Notes: generated by a model not told the origin, from the sequence alone. Positions 31,559 to 38,892 are shown, numbered from the stretch's first letter. The stretch: 64,000 nucleotides of DNA from Gaiellasilicea sp033857955 (GCA_033857955.1 JAWVCW010000019.1:1-64000), one strand, 5' to 3'. Translations and numbers: made by a program.

Positions 31559-31770
31559 CTCACGAGGGTGAGAATCTCGTCTTCCTCCGGGAAGCGGCCC
31601 TGCCGCTGCTTCGAGAACACGAGCTCACCGTCGGCGAGCACGTCGAACTGGTTCTTCTGCCCTGCCGCGACGGAGGTGGGGATGCCGTTGGCGTTCAGCA
31701 CGGCCGCGAGACTCGCAGCCCGTTCGTCGTAGCCACCTCAGACGGGGCAGTAGTGGATCTCGACGGCCAC
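31555..31770 (-). CDS. selW: SelW/Rdx-family protein with in-frame UGA (probable selenoprotein)
   Basis: A 71-residue reading frame interrupted by one TGA (31740-31738). Read as selenocysteine (U), it gives MAVEIHYCPVUGGYDERAAS, then QFDVLADGELVFSKQRQGRF and PEEDEILTLVR. This is the SelW/Rdx thioredoxin-like fold with its CxxU redox motif; both the start and the second half match the family. GTG 31770 lies 6 nt after TAGGAT, and the true stop overlaps the next ATG (ATGA), so the frame on both sides of the TGA is under normal gene organisation. A hairpin with a GTC loop begins 15 nt after the TGA. Alternatives are a premature stop or sequencing error in a CxxC homologue. Confidence 0.8.
31700..31723 (-). 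promoter_or_regulatory. Candidate bacterial SECIS hairpin
   Basis: On the minus strand, after 14 nt from the TGA, ACGG-(G)-CTGCGA pairs with TCGCGG-CCGT around a GTC loop, with one bulged G and one G-T pair. The loop GU lies 26-27 nt from the UGA, within the distance range known for bacterial SECIS elements, which need a GU in the apical loop for SelB binding. Confidence 0.5.
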
Positions 31771-31776
31771 GCCCGG

Positions 31777-31782
31777 ATCCTA
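31777..31782 (-). promoter_or_regulatory. -10 box TAGGAT of selW
   Basis: Reading leftward, TAGGAT is followed by CCGGGC and the GTG of selW, the same geometry as other leaderless starts in the window. Confidence 0.5.
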
Positions 31783-31805
31783 CCCGGATGAAGGCCGGGC
31801 GACTC

Positions 31806-33356
31806 TCAGAGACGCGGCCGGTGGCGCTCGACGATCGCTCCGAAGTCGAGCGAAGACGGGAGCGTCCCGAAGACGCCTCCCGGCCGGTCGAGCCGCGACG
31901 CGCAGAACGCGTCGGCGACCTCCGGCGCGCCGTGGCGGACGAGCAGAGAGCCCTGCAACGAGACCGCGAGCAACTCCAGCAGCCTGCGCGCGCCTTCCTC
32001 GTCCGGATCCGCCAGCTCGCGCTCGAGCCGCACGATCGCCGCGTCGAGTCGATCGTCTGCGCCTGCAGCGAGTCTCACTTCGGCGAGGAAGGCGTCTGCG
32101 GTTTCGGGCTCGCGGGCGAGCGCCCGCAGGACGTCCAGCGCGTTGACGTTGCCGGACCCTTCCCAGATCGAGTTGAGCGGGCTCTCGCGGAAGAGCCGCG
32201 GCAGCTGCGACTCCTCGACGAAGCCGTTGCCGCCGAGGCACTCGAGCGCCTCGGCGACGAGCGGAGGCGTGCGCTTGCAGATCCAGAACTTGGCGACGGC
32301 GGTGGCGAGGCGCCGGAACGGGACGTCCGCCTCGTCGAATGCGCGGGCGAGCCGGAGCGCCGTGATCGTCGCAGCCTCCGACTCGACGCAGAGATCTGCG
32401 AGCACGTTCCTCATCAGCGGCTGCTCGGCGAGCAGGCGGCCGAAGGCGGATCGATGCGCGGCGTGGTGCGTGGCCTCGGCGACCGCGCGGCGCATCAGCG
32501 CCGTCGAGCCGAGCACGCAGTCGAGCCGAGTGTGGTTGACCATCTCGAGGATCGTGTGCAGGCCGCGACCCTCGGCGCCGACGAGCCGGGCTGCGGCACC
32601 GTCGAGGGCGATCTCGGCCGAAGCGTTCGAGCGGTTGCCGAGCTTGTCTTTCAGCCGCTCGATCCGGAAGCCCGCCTGCGGCCGCCCGACGAGAAAGCAG
32701 GAGAGCCCGGCGGGCGCCTGCGCCAGCACGAGGAAGGCGTCCGACATCGGCGCCGAGCAGAACCACTTGTGGCCGTCGAGGGCCCAGCCGTCTCCATCGC
32801 GGCGTGCGGTCGTCTCGTTCGCCCGCACGTCGGAGCCGCCCTGGCGCTCGGTCATCGCCATGCCGCAGAGCGCGTCGCCGCTCGTCAGGCGCGGGATCCA
32901 CTCTTCAGCGAGCTCGGGCTGCGCTCGTAGCGCCGGCACTGCGGCGAAGGTCATCGAGAGCGGGCAGCCGACGCCTGACTCGACCTGCCCGAGCAGCATG
33001 AAGAGCGCCGCCCTGGCGACGTGCGCGCCGGGCCGGTCGTCGATCCACGGGAGCGACTGGACGCGGGCCTCGAGACCGAGGCGGAGCAGGCAGTGCCACG
33101 CCGGATGGAACTCGATCGCGTCGATCCGCCGGCCGTACCGGTCATGCGTCAGGAGCTTCGGCGCGTGCTCGTTCGCGAGCCGTCCCCACTCGAGCGGCGC
33201 GCCGCCGAGAACGTCCCCGAAGGCCGCCACCTCTTCCTCCCAAGCGCCGCCGCGCTCGCGCCTCAAGCCTTCCGCGAGCGCCGCGTCGGCATGGAACAGG
33301 TTGTAGTCCTCGAGCGGAGGCGGTTGGTTCGCCGTGCCTGTGCCTGCGATCGCCAC
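31806..33356 (-). CDS. AidB-like acyl-CoA dehydrogenase
   Basis: A 516-residue flavoprotein of the AidB branch of acyl-CoA dehydrogenases. The N-terminus ANQPPPLEDYNLFHADAALAE matches the AidB start; FAD-fold motifs are GMAMTERQGGSDV, HKWFCSAPMSDAFLVLAQ and ECLGGNGFVEES. AidB proteins protect against alkylating agents or act on unknown acyl-CoAs. GTG 33356 is chosen because the conserved sequence starts there; the frame is open to 33410. It ends 36 bp from selW's start. Confidence 0.85.
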   Translation of the reverse strand: MAIAGTGTANQPPPLEDYNLFHADAALAEGLRRERGGAWEEEVAAFGDVLGGAPLEWGRLANEHAPKLLTHDRYGRRIDAIEFHPAWHCLLRLGLEARVQSLPWIDDRPGAHVARAALFMLLGQVESGVGCPLSMTFAAVPALRAQPELAEEWIPRLTSGDALCGMAMTERQGGSDVRANETTARRDGDGWALDGHKWFCSAPMSDAFLVLAQAPAGLSCFLVGRPQAGFRIERLKDKLGNRSNASAEIALDGAAARLVGAEGRGLHTILEMVNHTRLDCVLGSTALMRRAVAEATHHAAHRSAFGRLLAEQPLMRNVLADLCVESEAATITALRLARAFDEADVPFRRLATAVAKFWICKRTPPLVAEALECLGGNGFVEESQLPRLFRESPLNSIWEGSGNVNALDVLRALAREPETADAFLAEVRLAAGADDRLDAAIVRLERELADPDEEGARRLLELLAVSLQGSLLVRHGAPEVADAFCASRLDRPGGVFGTLPSSLDFGAIVERHRPRL

Positions 33357-33451
33357 TCGAGCATTGTGCCCTTGTGGGTGATAGACGGTTGAGCCCGTTG
33401 CAACGAGCATGAGTCGGCACGACTCCTGCCGTAGTTGCCCGGGGGGTTCTC

Positions 33452-34036
33452 ATGATTCGGTTCACCGCAATTCTCATCGCTGTCTTCGCGACCGTCGGAC
33501 TGGGATCCGCAGGCGCAACACCGCAGGCGCCATCAGGTGCGACTGTGGGTCCGGCTTTCGCCGGAAGCGGTGACAGGCTGCTGCCACCAATCACGGTTTC
33601 GGTGCCCTCGACGCTTCGTTGGACGAGCAACGGCCCGCTCTTCCAGATCTTCTCCACGGATGCGCTGGGCGGCGCGGTCAACTCGGCCGGTCGTAGCGGC
33701 GCGACGCTTCTCAACGTCGGAACCCACCGGCTCGAGGTGAACGCGTACGCCGGCTGGACGATCCGGATCGTTCCCGGAGTCGAGCGCCCACAGCCTCTCG
33801 GTGGCGGACTTGTCGGCTTCCGCGGCAACGGCAGCCGTGAACTACCGCCGTTCACCACCCGTCGCGGCACGAATCTCATCTGGACGAACAGCGGCGCGGT
33901 CTTCCAGATCGACAGCGGCGCGTTCACGCTCTCGATCAAGTCGCAAGGCAAGCGAGGGAAGCGTTACATGAGCGTCGGTATCCACGAGTTCGATGTCCTC
34001 GCGAGCGGATCGTGGACGATCGGCTGGAAGCCCTGA
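33452..34036 (+). CDS. Secreted protein of two internal repeats
   Basis: A 194-residue exported protein: a signal peptide of about 22 residues (MIRFTAILIAVFATVGLGSAGA) and then two repeats of about 80 residues. Matching pieces are GDRLLPPITVSVPSTLRWTS / GSRELPPFTTRRGTNLIWTN, then PLFQIFS / AVFQIDS, GTHRLEVNA / GIHEFDVLA and GWTIRI / SWTIGW. It is probably a beta-sandwich tandem. No catalytic motif is seen; function unknown. Confidence 0.75.
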   Translation: MIRFTAILIAVFATVGLGSAGATPQAPSGATVGPAFAGSGDRLLPPITVSVPSTLRWTSNGPLFQIFSTDALGGAVNSAGRSGATLLNVGTHRLEVNAYAGWTIRIVPGVERPQPLGGGLVGFRGNGSRELPPFTTRRGTNLIWTNSGAVFQIDSGAFTLSIKSQGKRGKRYMSVGIHEFDVLASGSWTIGWKP

Positions 34037-34093
34037 GCTAGCCGACGTTTCGTGCGGCGCGTGGCGGTCATGCACAGAGGGAGGACTGTGGCC

Positions 34094-34936
34094 ATGGTCA
34101 GCATCCGTTCGCTACCGCTCCCCTCGGGGGAGCGGATCCCCGTGCTCGGGCAGGGGACGTGGGAGATCGGCGAGGACCCAGGGAGCCGCGCCGAGGAGCT
34201 CGCGGCACTGCGACTCGGGCTCGACCTCGGCCTGACGCTGATCGACACGGCCGAGATCTACGGAGACGGTGCCGCCGAGGAGCTCGTGGGCGAGGCGATC
34301 GAGGGCCGTCGCGACGAGGTCTTCCTCGTCGGAAAGGCGTCGCCATCCCGCGTCACCAGCCACTCGGTCAAGGAGGCGTGCGATAAGAGCTTGAAGCGCC
34401 TGCGCACCGACCGGCTCGACCTCTACCTGCTCCACTGGCGCGCGGCGGCGCCGGTCGAGGACTGGGTGCGCGCGTGCGAGGCTCTCGTCGAGGCCGGGAA
34501 GATCCGGCATTGGGGAGTCAGCAACTTCGACGCCGTCGACCTCGCAGCCGTCGTGAGCCTTGCCGGCGGCGAGAAGGTCGAGACCGATCAGGTGCTCTAC
34601 AACCTCGCGCACCGCGAGATCGAGTTCGAGCTGCTCCCGTGGTGCCGCGACTGGGGGCTGCCCGTGATGGCCTACGCCCCGATCGACCGCGGCAGCCTGG
34701 TGGCGAACGACATCGTGGTCGCAATCGCGGAGAAGCACGGTGTCGCGACGGCGCAGGTCGCGCTTGCCTGGGTGCTGCGCCAGGAGGACGTCTGCGCGAT
34801 CCCGAAGGCGTCGATCCGCGAGCACGTGCGCGAGAACCGCGGTGCGCTCGACCTCGAGCTCGACCGCGACGACCTCGAGGCGCTGGACGAGGCGTTCCCG
34901 CCGCCGACGCGGCCGGTGCCCCTCCCGATCTACTAG
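34094..34936 (+). CDS. Aldo/keto reductase
   Basis: A 280-residue NADPH-dependent oxidoreductase with the (beta/alpha)8 fold. The catalytic tetrad is visible: D and Y in LIDTAEIYGDG, K in FLVGKASPS, H in LYLLHWR. GKIRHWGVSNFD and IPKASIREHVRENRGAL are family blocks. ATG 34094 follows AGGGAGGA by 8 nt; GTG 34052 and ATG 34070 are alternatives. It converges with paaD, overlapping by 4 bp. The substrate is unknown. Confidence 0.9.
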   Translation: MVSIRSLPLPSGERIPVLGQGTWEIGEDPGSRAEELAALRLGLDLGLTLIDTAEIYGDGAAEELVGEAIEGRRDEVFLVGKASPSRVTSHSVKEACDKSLKRLRTDRLDLYLLHWRAAAPVEDWVRACEALVEAGKIRHWGVSNFDAVDLAAVVSLAGGEKVETDQVLYNLAHREIEFELLPWCRDWGLPVMAYAPIDRGSLVANDIVVAIAEKHGVATAQVALAWVLRQEDVCAIPKASIREHVRENRGALDLELDRDDLEALDEAFPPPTRPVPLPIY

Positions 34937-35415
34937 ATCGTCTTGAACTGCTCGAACGGTTGCTTGCAGCTCGTGCAGTAGCGCAGCGAGCGGCACGGGG
35001 TGGGGCCGAAGATGTTCTCCAGCCGCGTCTCCGTCGAGTTGCAGTATGGGCAGCGATGTACCGCCTTCTGCAGCTGAAGCAGCGTCGGGGCGCTCGTCGC
35101 GCGCGGGGGCGGCGGGGCGAAGCCGGCCTCGCGCAGCTTCTCCCGGCCGGCGGGAGTGATCCTGTCGGTCGACCACGAGTCGTCGAGCAGGACGTCCACC
35201 TGCGGCTCGCCGCCGAGCGCGGTCACGGCCGCCTCCATCTGCGTGCGCATCGCGTCGAGCGCGGGGCATCCCATGAACGTCGGCGTGAATCCGATGCGCA
35301 CGTGCTTTCCCTCGACCGCCACGTCCTTGACGACGCCCAGGTCCACGAGCGAGATGACCGGAATCTCCGGATCCGGGATCTCGCCGAGCGCGTCCCAGAC
35401 GGCGGCTTCGGTCAC
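34933..35415 (-). CDS. paaD: Phenylacetyl-CoA epoxidase assembly protein PaaD
   Basis: A 160-residue protein. The N-terminal half is a MIP18/DUF59 domain (LGEIPDPEIPVISLVDLG, VRIGFTPTFMGCPA) used in iron or Fe-S centre maturation of PaaABC. The C-terminal half has a zinc-ribbon-like CPYCNST...CTSC with the ending PFEQFKTI typical of PaaD. GTG 35415 overlaps the paaC stop. It is last in the operon; no paaE follows, since the next gene is a convergent aldo/keto reductase. Confidence 0.93.
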   Translation of the reverse strand: MTEAAVWDALGEIPDPEIPVISLVDLGVVKDVAVEGKHVRIGFTPTFMGCPALDAMRTQMEAAVTALGGEPQVDVLLDDSWSTDRITPAGREKLREAGFAPPPPRATSAPTLLQLQKAVHRCPYCNSTETRLENIFGPTPCRSLRYCTSCKQPFEQFKTI

Positions 35416-36056
35416 CACTGGGCACCGACCGGAGCCGAGCGCCGCACCATCGTCATCTCGTTCCAGAGCTCCGCGAACTCCGCGCCGGGCGCCGACCGCT
35501 CGACCGCCGTGACCTCCGGGCGGCCCACCCGCTCTGCGAGCGCCGGTCGCAGCTCCGGCTCGAGGACGCCCAGCGCATAGGGCCAGAGCTCGTCGGCGGC
35601 CGCGCGGTAGCGCTGTTCGTCGCGCAGCCGCTCGAGCCACATCTCGGCGTGCAGCCGGTGGTAGACCTCCTCGCGCTCGATCTTTGCCGCGATCCCGGCG
35701 AGCTCTGCGTCCTCGTGCTTCTTCAGCCGCTCGATCCGGATCGCGTCGGCGGTCTCGTAGAGCACGTGCCGGGTAATCGTCCGCGCCCAGTCGGGGACGA
35801 GGCGCAGCTGAATCAGCGGCGCGCAGCGGTACTCCTCGGGCGCACGGTCGAAGGCGAGCGCATCGGCGTCGGTATCCAGATCGCGAGCGGCGAGCTCGTA
35901 CAGCGCCCGCGCGTGGCCGATCTCGTTCTGCGCGATCGACGAGAAGGCGACGTCCTCCTCGAGGAACGGCGCGATTCCCGTCCACTCGGAGTTCCGCCAG
36001 CCGAGGATCAGCTCGTCGTCGGCGAGCTCGAGCAGGACAGCGGTGCGAGCGCTCAC
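35412..36056 (-). CDS. paaC: Phenylacetyl-CoA epoxidase structural subunit PaaC
   Basis: A 214-residue ferritin-like subunit that pairs with catalytic PaaA in the epoxidase. It has the four-helix pattern with residual EIGHARALY and EREEVYHRLHAEMW motifs and the PaaC start LLELADDELILGWRNSEW. It is somewhat shorter than many homologues (about 250). GTG 36056 overlaps nothing upstream: a 111-bp spacer with two palindromes separates it from paaB. Confidence 0.92.
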   Translation of the reverse strand: MSARTAVLLELADDELILGWRNSEWTGIAPFLEEDVAFSSIAQNEIGHARALYELAARDLDTDADALAFDRAPEEYRCAPLIQLRLVPDWARTITRHVLYETADAIRIERLKKHEDAELAGIAAKIEREEVYHRLHAEMWLERLRDEQRYRAAADELWPYALGVLEPELRPALAERVGRPEVTAVERSAPGAEFAELWNEMTMVRRSAPVGAQW

Positions 36057-36074
36057 CGCGCACCGACCGAGAAG

Positions 36075-36099
36075 ACTTTGTGTTTCAGAAACACAAGGT
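36075..36099. repeat. 25-bp palindrome, copy 1 (paaB-paaC spacer)
   Basis: ACTTTGTGTT-TCAGA-AACACAAGGT: 10-bp arms with one G-T mismatch around a 5-bp centre. It lies 19 bp upstream of the paaC start in the spacer, 71 bp from copy 2. Two more copies lie in the E2 gene at 43.4 and 43.6 kb. Confidence 0.7.
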
Positions 36100-36145
36100 A
36101 CGTCTGACGGCTCGAATTCGGCTCGGGCATGCGGTCGGCCAGGAG

Positions 36146-36166
36146 CTTGTGTTTCAGAAACACAAG
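36146..36166. repeat. 25-bp palindrome family, copy 2 (after paaB)
   Basis: CTTGTGTTT-CAG-AAACACAAG is a perfect 9-bp inverted repeat ending just before the paaB stop codon on the other strand. The centre TCAGA is the same as in copy 1. Confidence 0.7.
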
Positions 36167-36167
36167 G

Positions 36168-36452
36168 TCATTCCGCCGCGGCTGCGGTGCCGGCGCGCTC
36201 ACGCGCTTCCTTCAGCCGCCCCTTGATCGAGTAGCCGTCCACGCGGCGGTACTTGAGGTCGAACTCGTCCGGGAACTCGTCGATCTCCACGATCGCCTCG
36301 CGCGGCACGACCCACAGCGCGACCGACTCGCCGCGCCGCGCGTAGAACTCCCGCGCGTACGCGTCCGCGAACTCCGGGTTGGGAGCGTGGAACGACCCCC
36401 CATGCACGAACGGCTGACCCTTCCTTTCCTGCCGGAACACCTCGTAGATCAA
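36168..36452 (-). CDS. paaB: Phenylacetyl-CoA epoxidase subunit PaaB
   Basis: A 94-residue protein bridging PaaAC heterodimers. The family wording is clear: YEVFRQERKGQPFVHGGSFH, APNPEFADAYAREFYARRGE and ALWVVPREAIVEID. TTG 36452 is chosen as start because GAGGGAGG precedes it and the protein then has the usual PaaB length. The C-terminus is an alanine-rich extension. Confidence 0.92.
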   Translation of the reverse strand: MIYEVFRQERKGQPFVHGGSFHAPNPEFADAYAREFYARRGESVALWVVPREAIVEIDEFPDEFDLKYRRVDGYSIKGRLKEARERAGTAAAAE

Positions 36453-36475
36453 GCCGCCTCCCTCGCCTTCGGCTC

Positions 36476-36512
36476 GGGCTCGTGGGGGGAACCCGGTTTC
36501 CCCCACGAGCCC
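36476..36512 (-). other. Long hairpin between paaA and paaB
   Basis: Bases 36476-36488 pair perfectly with 36500-36512 (13 bp), and four further inner pairs (one G-T) close on a three-base loop. It lies in the 97-bp paaA-paaB spacer within the operon. Such a structure could block 3' exonucleases or attenuate transcription, adjusting the ratio of PaaA to the rest. Confidence 0.7.
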
Positions 36513-36549
36513 CCAGCACGCGGGACACCCTCCTGGCCGCGCGACTTCG

Positions 36550-37449
36550 TCACGCGGCCTCCGCCAGGATCGCCTTCGAGACCCAGTCGACCTCGGCGCG
36601 CGAGGTCGCACGGAACGCAAGCCGTTCCTGCGACGCGGGCCCGTGGCCGGTGACCACGGCCAGCAGCTTGTCCCAGTCCGGCTCCGTGTACTCCCAGACG
36701 CCCTTGCCGTTCTTCCGCAACTTCGGGTCGGGGAGCTCGAGGCCGAGTTCGAGGATCTGCGGCACGTAGCCGTCGAGGAACTGCTGGCGCGCGTCCTCGT
36801 TCCCCTGGCTCTTGATCCGCCAGATCACCATCGGGTCCTCCTCGGCGGGGATCGGCGTGCCGTGGAAGTGCATCAGCGGCTCCCACCAGCGGTTGAGCGC
36901 TTCCTGCACGAGTTCCCGCTGCTCGGCCGTGCCCGTGACCATCGCGAGCACCGTGTCGCGGCCGTGGAGGATGTGGAAGGACTCCTCCCAGCACACCTTC
37001 TTCATGACCCGCGCGTAGGGCGCGTACGAGCACTTGAGCAGTGCCTTCTGGCTGATGATCGCGGCCGCATCGACGAGCCAGGCGATCACGCCGACGTCGC
37101 CCCAGCTCTTCGTCGGGTAGTGGAAGACGTTGTGGAACTTCGACTTGCCGGAGATCAGATCGTCGAGACACTGCGCACGCGGCTTGCCCAGGTCCTCGAC
37201 GACGCGGTAGATCAGCTGGCAGTGCCCGACCTCGTCCTGGATCTTCGCGGTCAGCGCGAGCTTCCGCTGCAGCGTCGGCGCGCGCAGGATCCAGTCGCGC
37301 TCGGGGAGGACGCCCATCAGTTCCGAATTGCCGTGCATCTCGATGAACTTGATCAGCCGGGCCCGGTACTCGTCCGGCATCCAATCCTCGGTCTCGACGA
37401 GCCCTCCGCCCTGGACGTACTCGAGAAACTCCTGCTCACGTCGTTCCAC
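36550..37449 (-). CDS. paaA: Phenylacetyl-CoA 1,2-epoxidase catalytic subunit PaaA
   Basis: A 299-residue di-iron oxygenase subunit that epoxidises the ring of phenylacetyl-CoA. Iron-ligand helices are visible: KIQDEVGHCQLIYRVVEDLG and CWEESFHILHGRDTVLAMV. The block EDWMPDEYRARLIKFIEMH is the PaaA start. GTG 37449 is chosen for the AGGGAGG 8 nt upstream; ATG 37482 is an alternative. First gene of paaABCD, divergent from the TetR gene across a perfect operator-like dyad. Confidence 0.95.
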   Translation of the reverse strand: MERREQEFLEYVQGGGLVETEDWMPDEYRARLIKFIEMHGNSELMGVLPERDWILRAPTLQRKLALTAKIQDEVGHCQLIYRVVEDLGKPRAQCLDDLISGKSKFHNVFHYPTKSWGDVGVIAWLVDAAAIISQKALLKCSYAPYARVMKKVCWEESFHILHGRDTVLAMVTGTAEQRELVQEALNRWWEPLMHFHGTPIPAEEDPMVIWRIKSQGNEDARQQFLDGYVPQILELGLELPDPKLRKNGKGVWEYTEPDWDKLLAVVTGHGPASQERLAFRATSRAEVDWVSKAILAEAA

Positions 37450-37465
37450 GGTCTCGCCTCCCTGC

Positions 37466-37479
37466 CGAACGGTCGTTAG
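37466..37479. promoter_or_regulatory. PaaR-type operator CNAACGNNCGTTNG
   Basis: The sequence CGAACGGTCGTTAG between paaA and the TetR gene fits the 14-bp consensus CNAACGNNCGTTNG that, as I recall, was reported for the TetR-family PaaR of Thermus thermophilus. It lies directly before the regulator's ATG, a position suited to autoregulation and control of paaABCD. Confidence 0.6.
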
Positions 37480-37480
37480 C

Positions 37481-38083
37481 ATGGAGTGTATCCCCACCCG
37501 CCGGAACGAGCTCACCCGACAGGCTGCCCGCCTCTTCGCGCAGAAGGGCTATCACGGCACGTCGATGGGCGACCTCGCCCAGGCGATGGGCGTGCAGAAA
37601 GGGTCGCTCTACTCGCTGACCGAGTCGAAGCAGGAGCTGCTCTACGAGACGATGCGCGAGGGGGCCACCGCGTTCCACGCCGGCCTCGATGCGCTCCCCG
37701 AAGAGGCAGGCGCGAGCGAGCGGATCCGCCTGGCGCTGCGGGCGCACCTGCGTGTCGTGGCCGAGCAGCTCGACCTGGCGACGGTGTTCATCCGCGAGTG
37801 GCGTTATCTCGAAGGCGAGCGACGCGAGCAGATCGTCGCCGAGCGGCGCCGCTACGAGGAGCGGCTGCGCGGTCTCTTCCGCGACGGCCGTGAGCACGGC
37901 GAGCTCCGCACGGACCTCGACGAGAGCGCCGCGGCGCTGCTCGTGCTCTCCGCCGCCAACTGGGCGTACACCTGGCTGACGCCCGGCCGCGACACGGATG
38001 CGATCGCGGACTCGTTCGCGGCGATCCTGGTCGACGGGATCCGCGGCTACGCGTCGCTTGATTCGCCGCCAGTCCAGGCGTAG
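37481..38083 (+). CDS. TetR-family regulator, probable PaaR
   Basis: A 200-residue repressor with an N-terminal helix-turn-helix (ARLFAQKGYHGTSMGDLAQA, then MGVQKGSLYSLTESKQELLY) and a variable ligand-binding C-terminal domain. It is divergent from paaA across 31 bp that hold the operator-like dyad, so phenylacetyl-CoA-responsive control of the paa operon is likely (inference). The phrase GSLYSLTESK replaces the commoner YHHFPSK wording. Confidence 0.85.
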   Translation: MECIPTRRNELTRQAARLFAQKGYHGTSMGDLAQAMGVQKGSLYSLTESKQELLYETMREGATAFHAGLDALPEEAGASERIRLALRAHLRVVAEQLDLATVFIREWRYLEGERREQIVAERRRYEERLRGLFRDGREHGELRTDLDESAAALLVLSAANWAYTWLTPGRDTDAIADSFAAILVDGIRGYASLDSPPVQA

Positions 38084-38124
38084 GGTCGGCGCGTTACGGG
38101 CGGACATCGAAGGAAGGAGCCCGA

Positions 38125-38556
38125 ATGTCTGCTGAGAGCAACAAGGCGTTGTCCCGCCGTCTCCTGGACGAGGCGTTCAACGCCGGCAACATGGCCGTCG
38201 TCGACGAGTTGGTCACCGCCGACTTCGTCAACCACGACTCCGCGGCCCCTGAGCCGTTGATCGGCCCGGATGCCGCCAAAGCAAGCATCGAGGGATACCG
38301 CACGGCGTTCCCCGATCTGCGCCTCACGATCGAGGACCAGATCGCCGACGACGATCGCGTTGCGACGCGTTGGAGCGCCAGGGGGACGCACGGGGGCGAG
38401 CTGATGGGCATGCCCGCTACCGGCAAGCAAGCGACCGTGACCGGGATCACGATCGACCGGATCGTGAACGGCCGCATCGCCGAAAGCTGGACGAACTGGG
38501 ACACGCTCGGGATGCTGCAGCAGCTCGGCGTCGTGCCGGCCCTGGCTACGGCCTGA
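38125..38556 (+). CDS. SnoaL-like ester cyclase family protein
   Basis: A 143-residue cone-shaped alpha+beta barrel protein. Wording such as EAFNAGNMAVVDELVTADFV, PDLRLTIEDQIADDDRVATR and GRIAESWTNWDTLGMLQQLG is typical of the SnoaL/ester cyclase family; most members have unknown substrates. A strong AAGGAAGGAG precedes the ATG. A terminator follows at 38571. Confidence 0.88.
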   Translation: MSAESNKALSRRLLDEAFNAGNMAVVDELVTADFVNHDSAAPEPLIGPDAAKASIEGYRTAFPDLRLTIEDQIADDDRVATRWSARGTHGGELMGMPATGKQATVTGITIDRIVNGRIAESWTNWDTLGMLQQLGVVPALATA

Positions 38557-38570
38557 CGAGCGAAGCGCGA

Positions 38571-38593
38571 AGGGGTCGCCTGGCGCGACCCCT
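38571..38593 (+). terminator. Hairpin terminator after the SnoaL gene
   Basis: AGGGGTCGC (38571-38579) pairs perfectly with GCGACCCCT (38585-38593) around CTGGC, followed by CTTGCG. It starts 15 bp after the stop. Confidence 0.65.
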
Positions 38594-38616
38594 CTTGCGC
38601 CTGGGCGTATCTGCCG

Positions 38617-38877
38617 ATGAGGAAGGGACGTTTCCTGGAGATGTTTCCTTCGCTACCCCACCCGCGGCACATGCCTTGCCCAGAATGCGGCGAGTCGGTC
38701 GCGCTGGAGGTGCAAGCGCCTCACACGTGTGACGAGGAGCGCTGGGCGAACTACCAGCTCTTCCAGCTTCGCGATGAGGTGGCGGAGCTCGACGATCAGC
38801 TCGCGAGCTACCTCGACTCGCCTCACGGCCGGTTCGAGCTGTGGTACGCGGCTCGCCGCCGCGAACAGCAGGCGTAG
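38617..38877 (+). CDS. Small actinobacterial zinc-finger-like protein
   Basis: An 86-residue protein with CPECGESV and HTCDEER pairs that could hold zinc, followed by a helical segment YQLFQLRDEVAELDDQLASY. I have seen similar short actinobacterial proteins, all of unknown function. ATG 38641 (MFPSLPHPRHMPCPECG) is an alternative start. Confidence 0.65.
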   Translation: MRKGRFLEMFPSLPHPRHMPCPECGESVALEVQAPHTCDEERWANYQLFQLRDEVAELDDQLASYLDSPHGRFELWYAARRREQQA

Positions 38878-38892
38878 CGCCTTTCGGACACA

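Noticed and set aside
31555..31770. Reading the SelW-like gene as a pseudogene broken by a nonsense mutation
   Set aside because: The stop is exactly at the family's Sec/Cys position, the rest of the frame is intact with coupled ends, and a candidate SECIS hairpin follows; decay would not be expected to hit this codon.
36075..36166. Two similar short repeats that might start a CRISPR array
   Set aside because: Only two copies, each itself a palindrome, with no further spacers or cas genes; the same sequence occurs inside the E2 gene.
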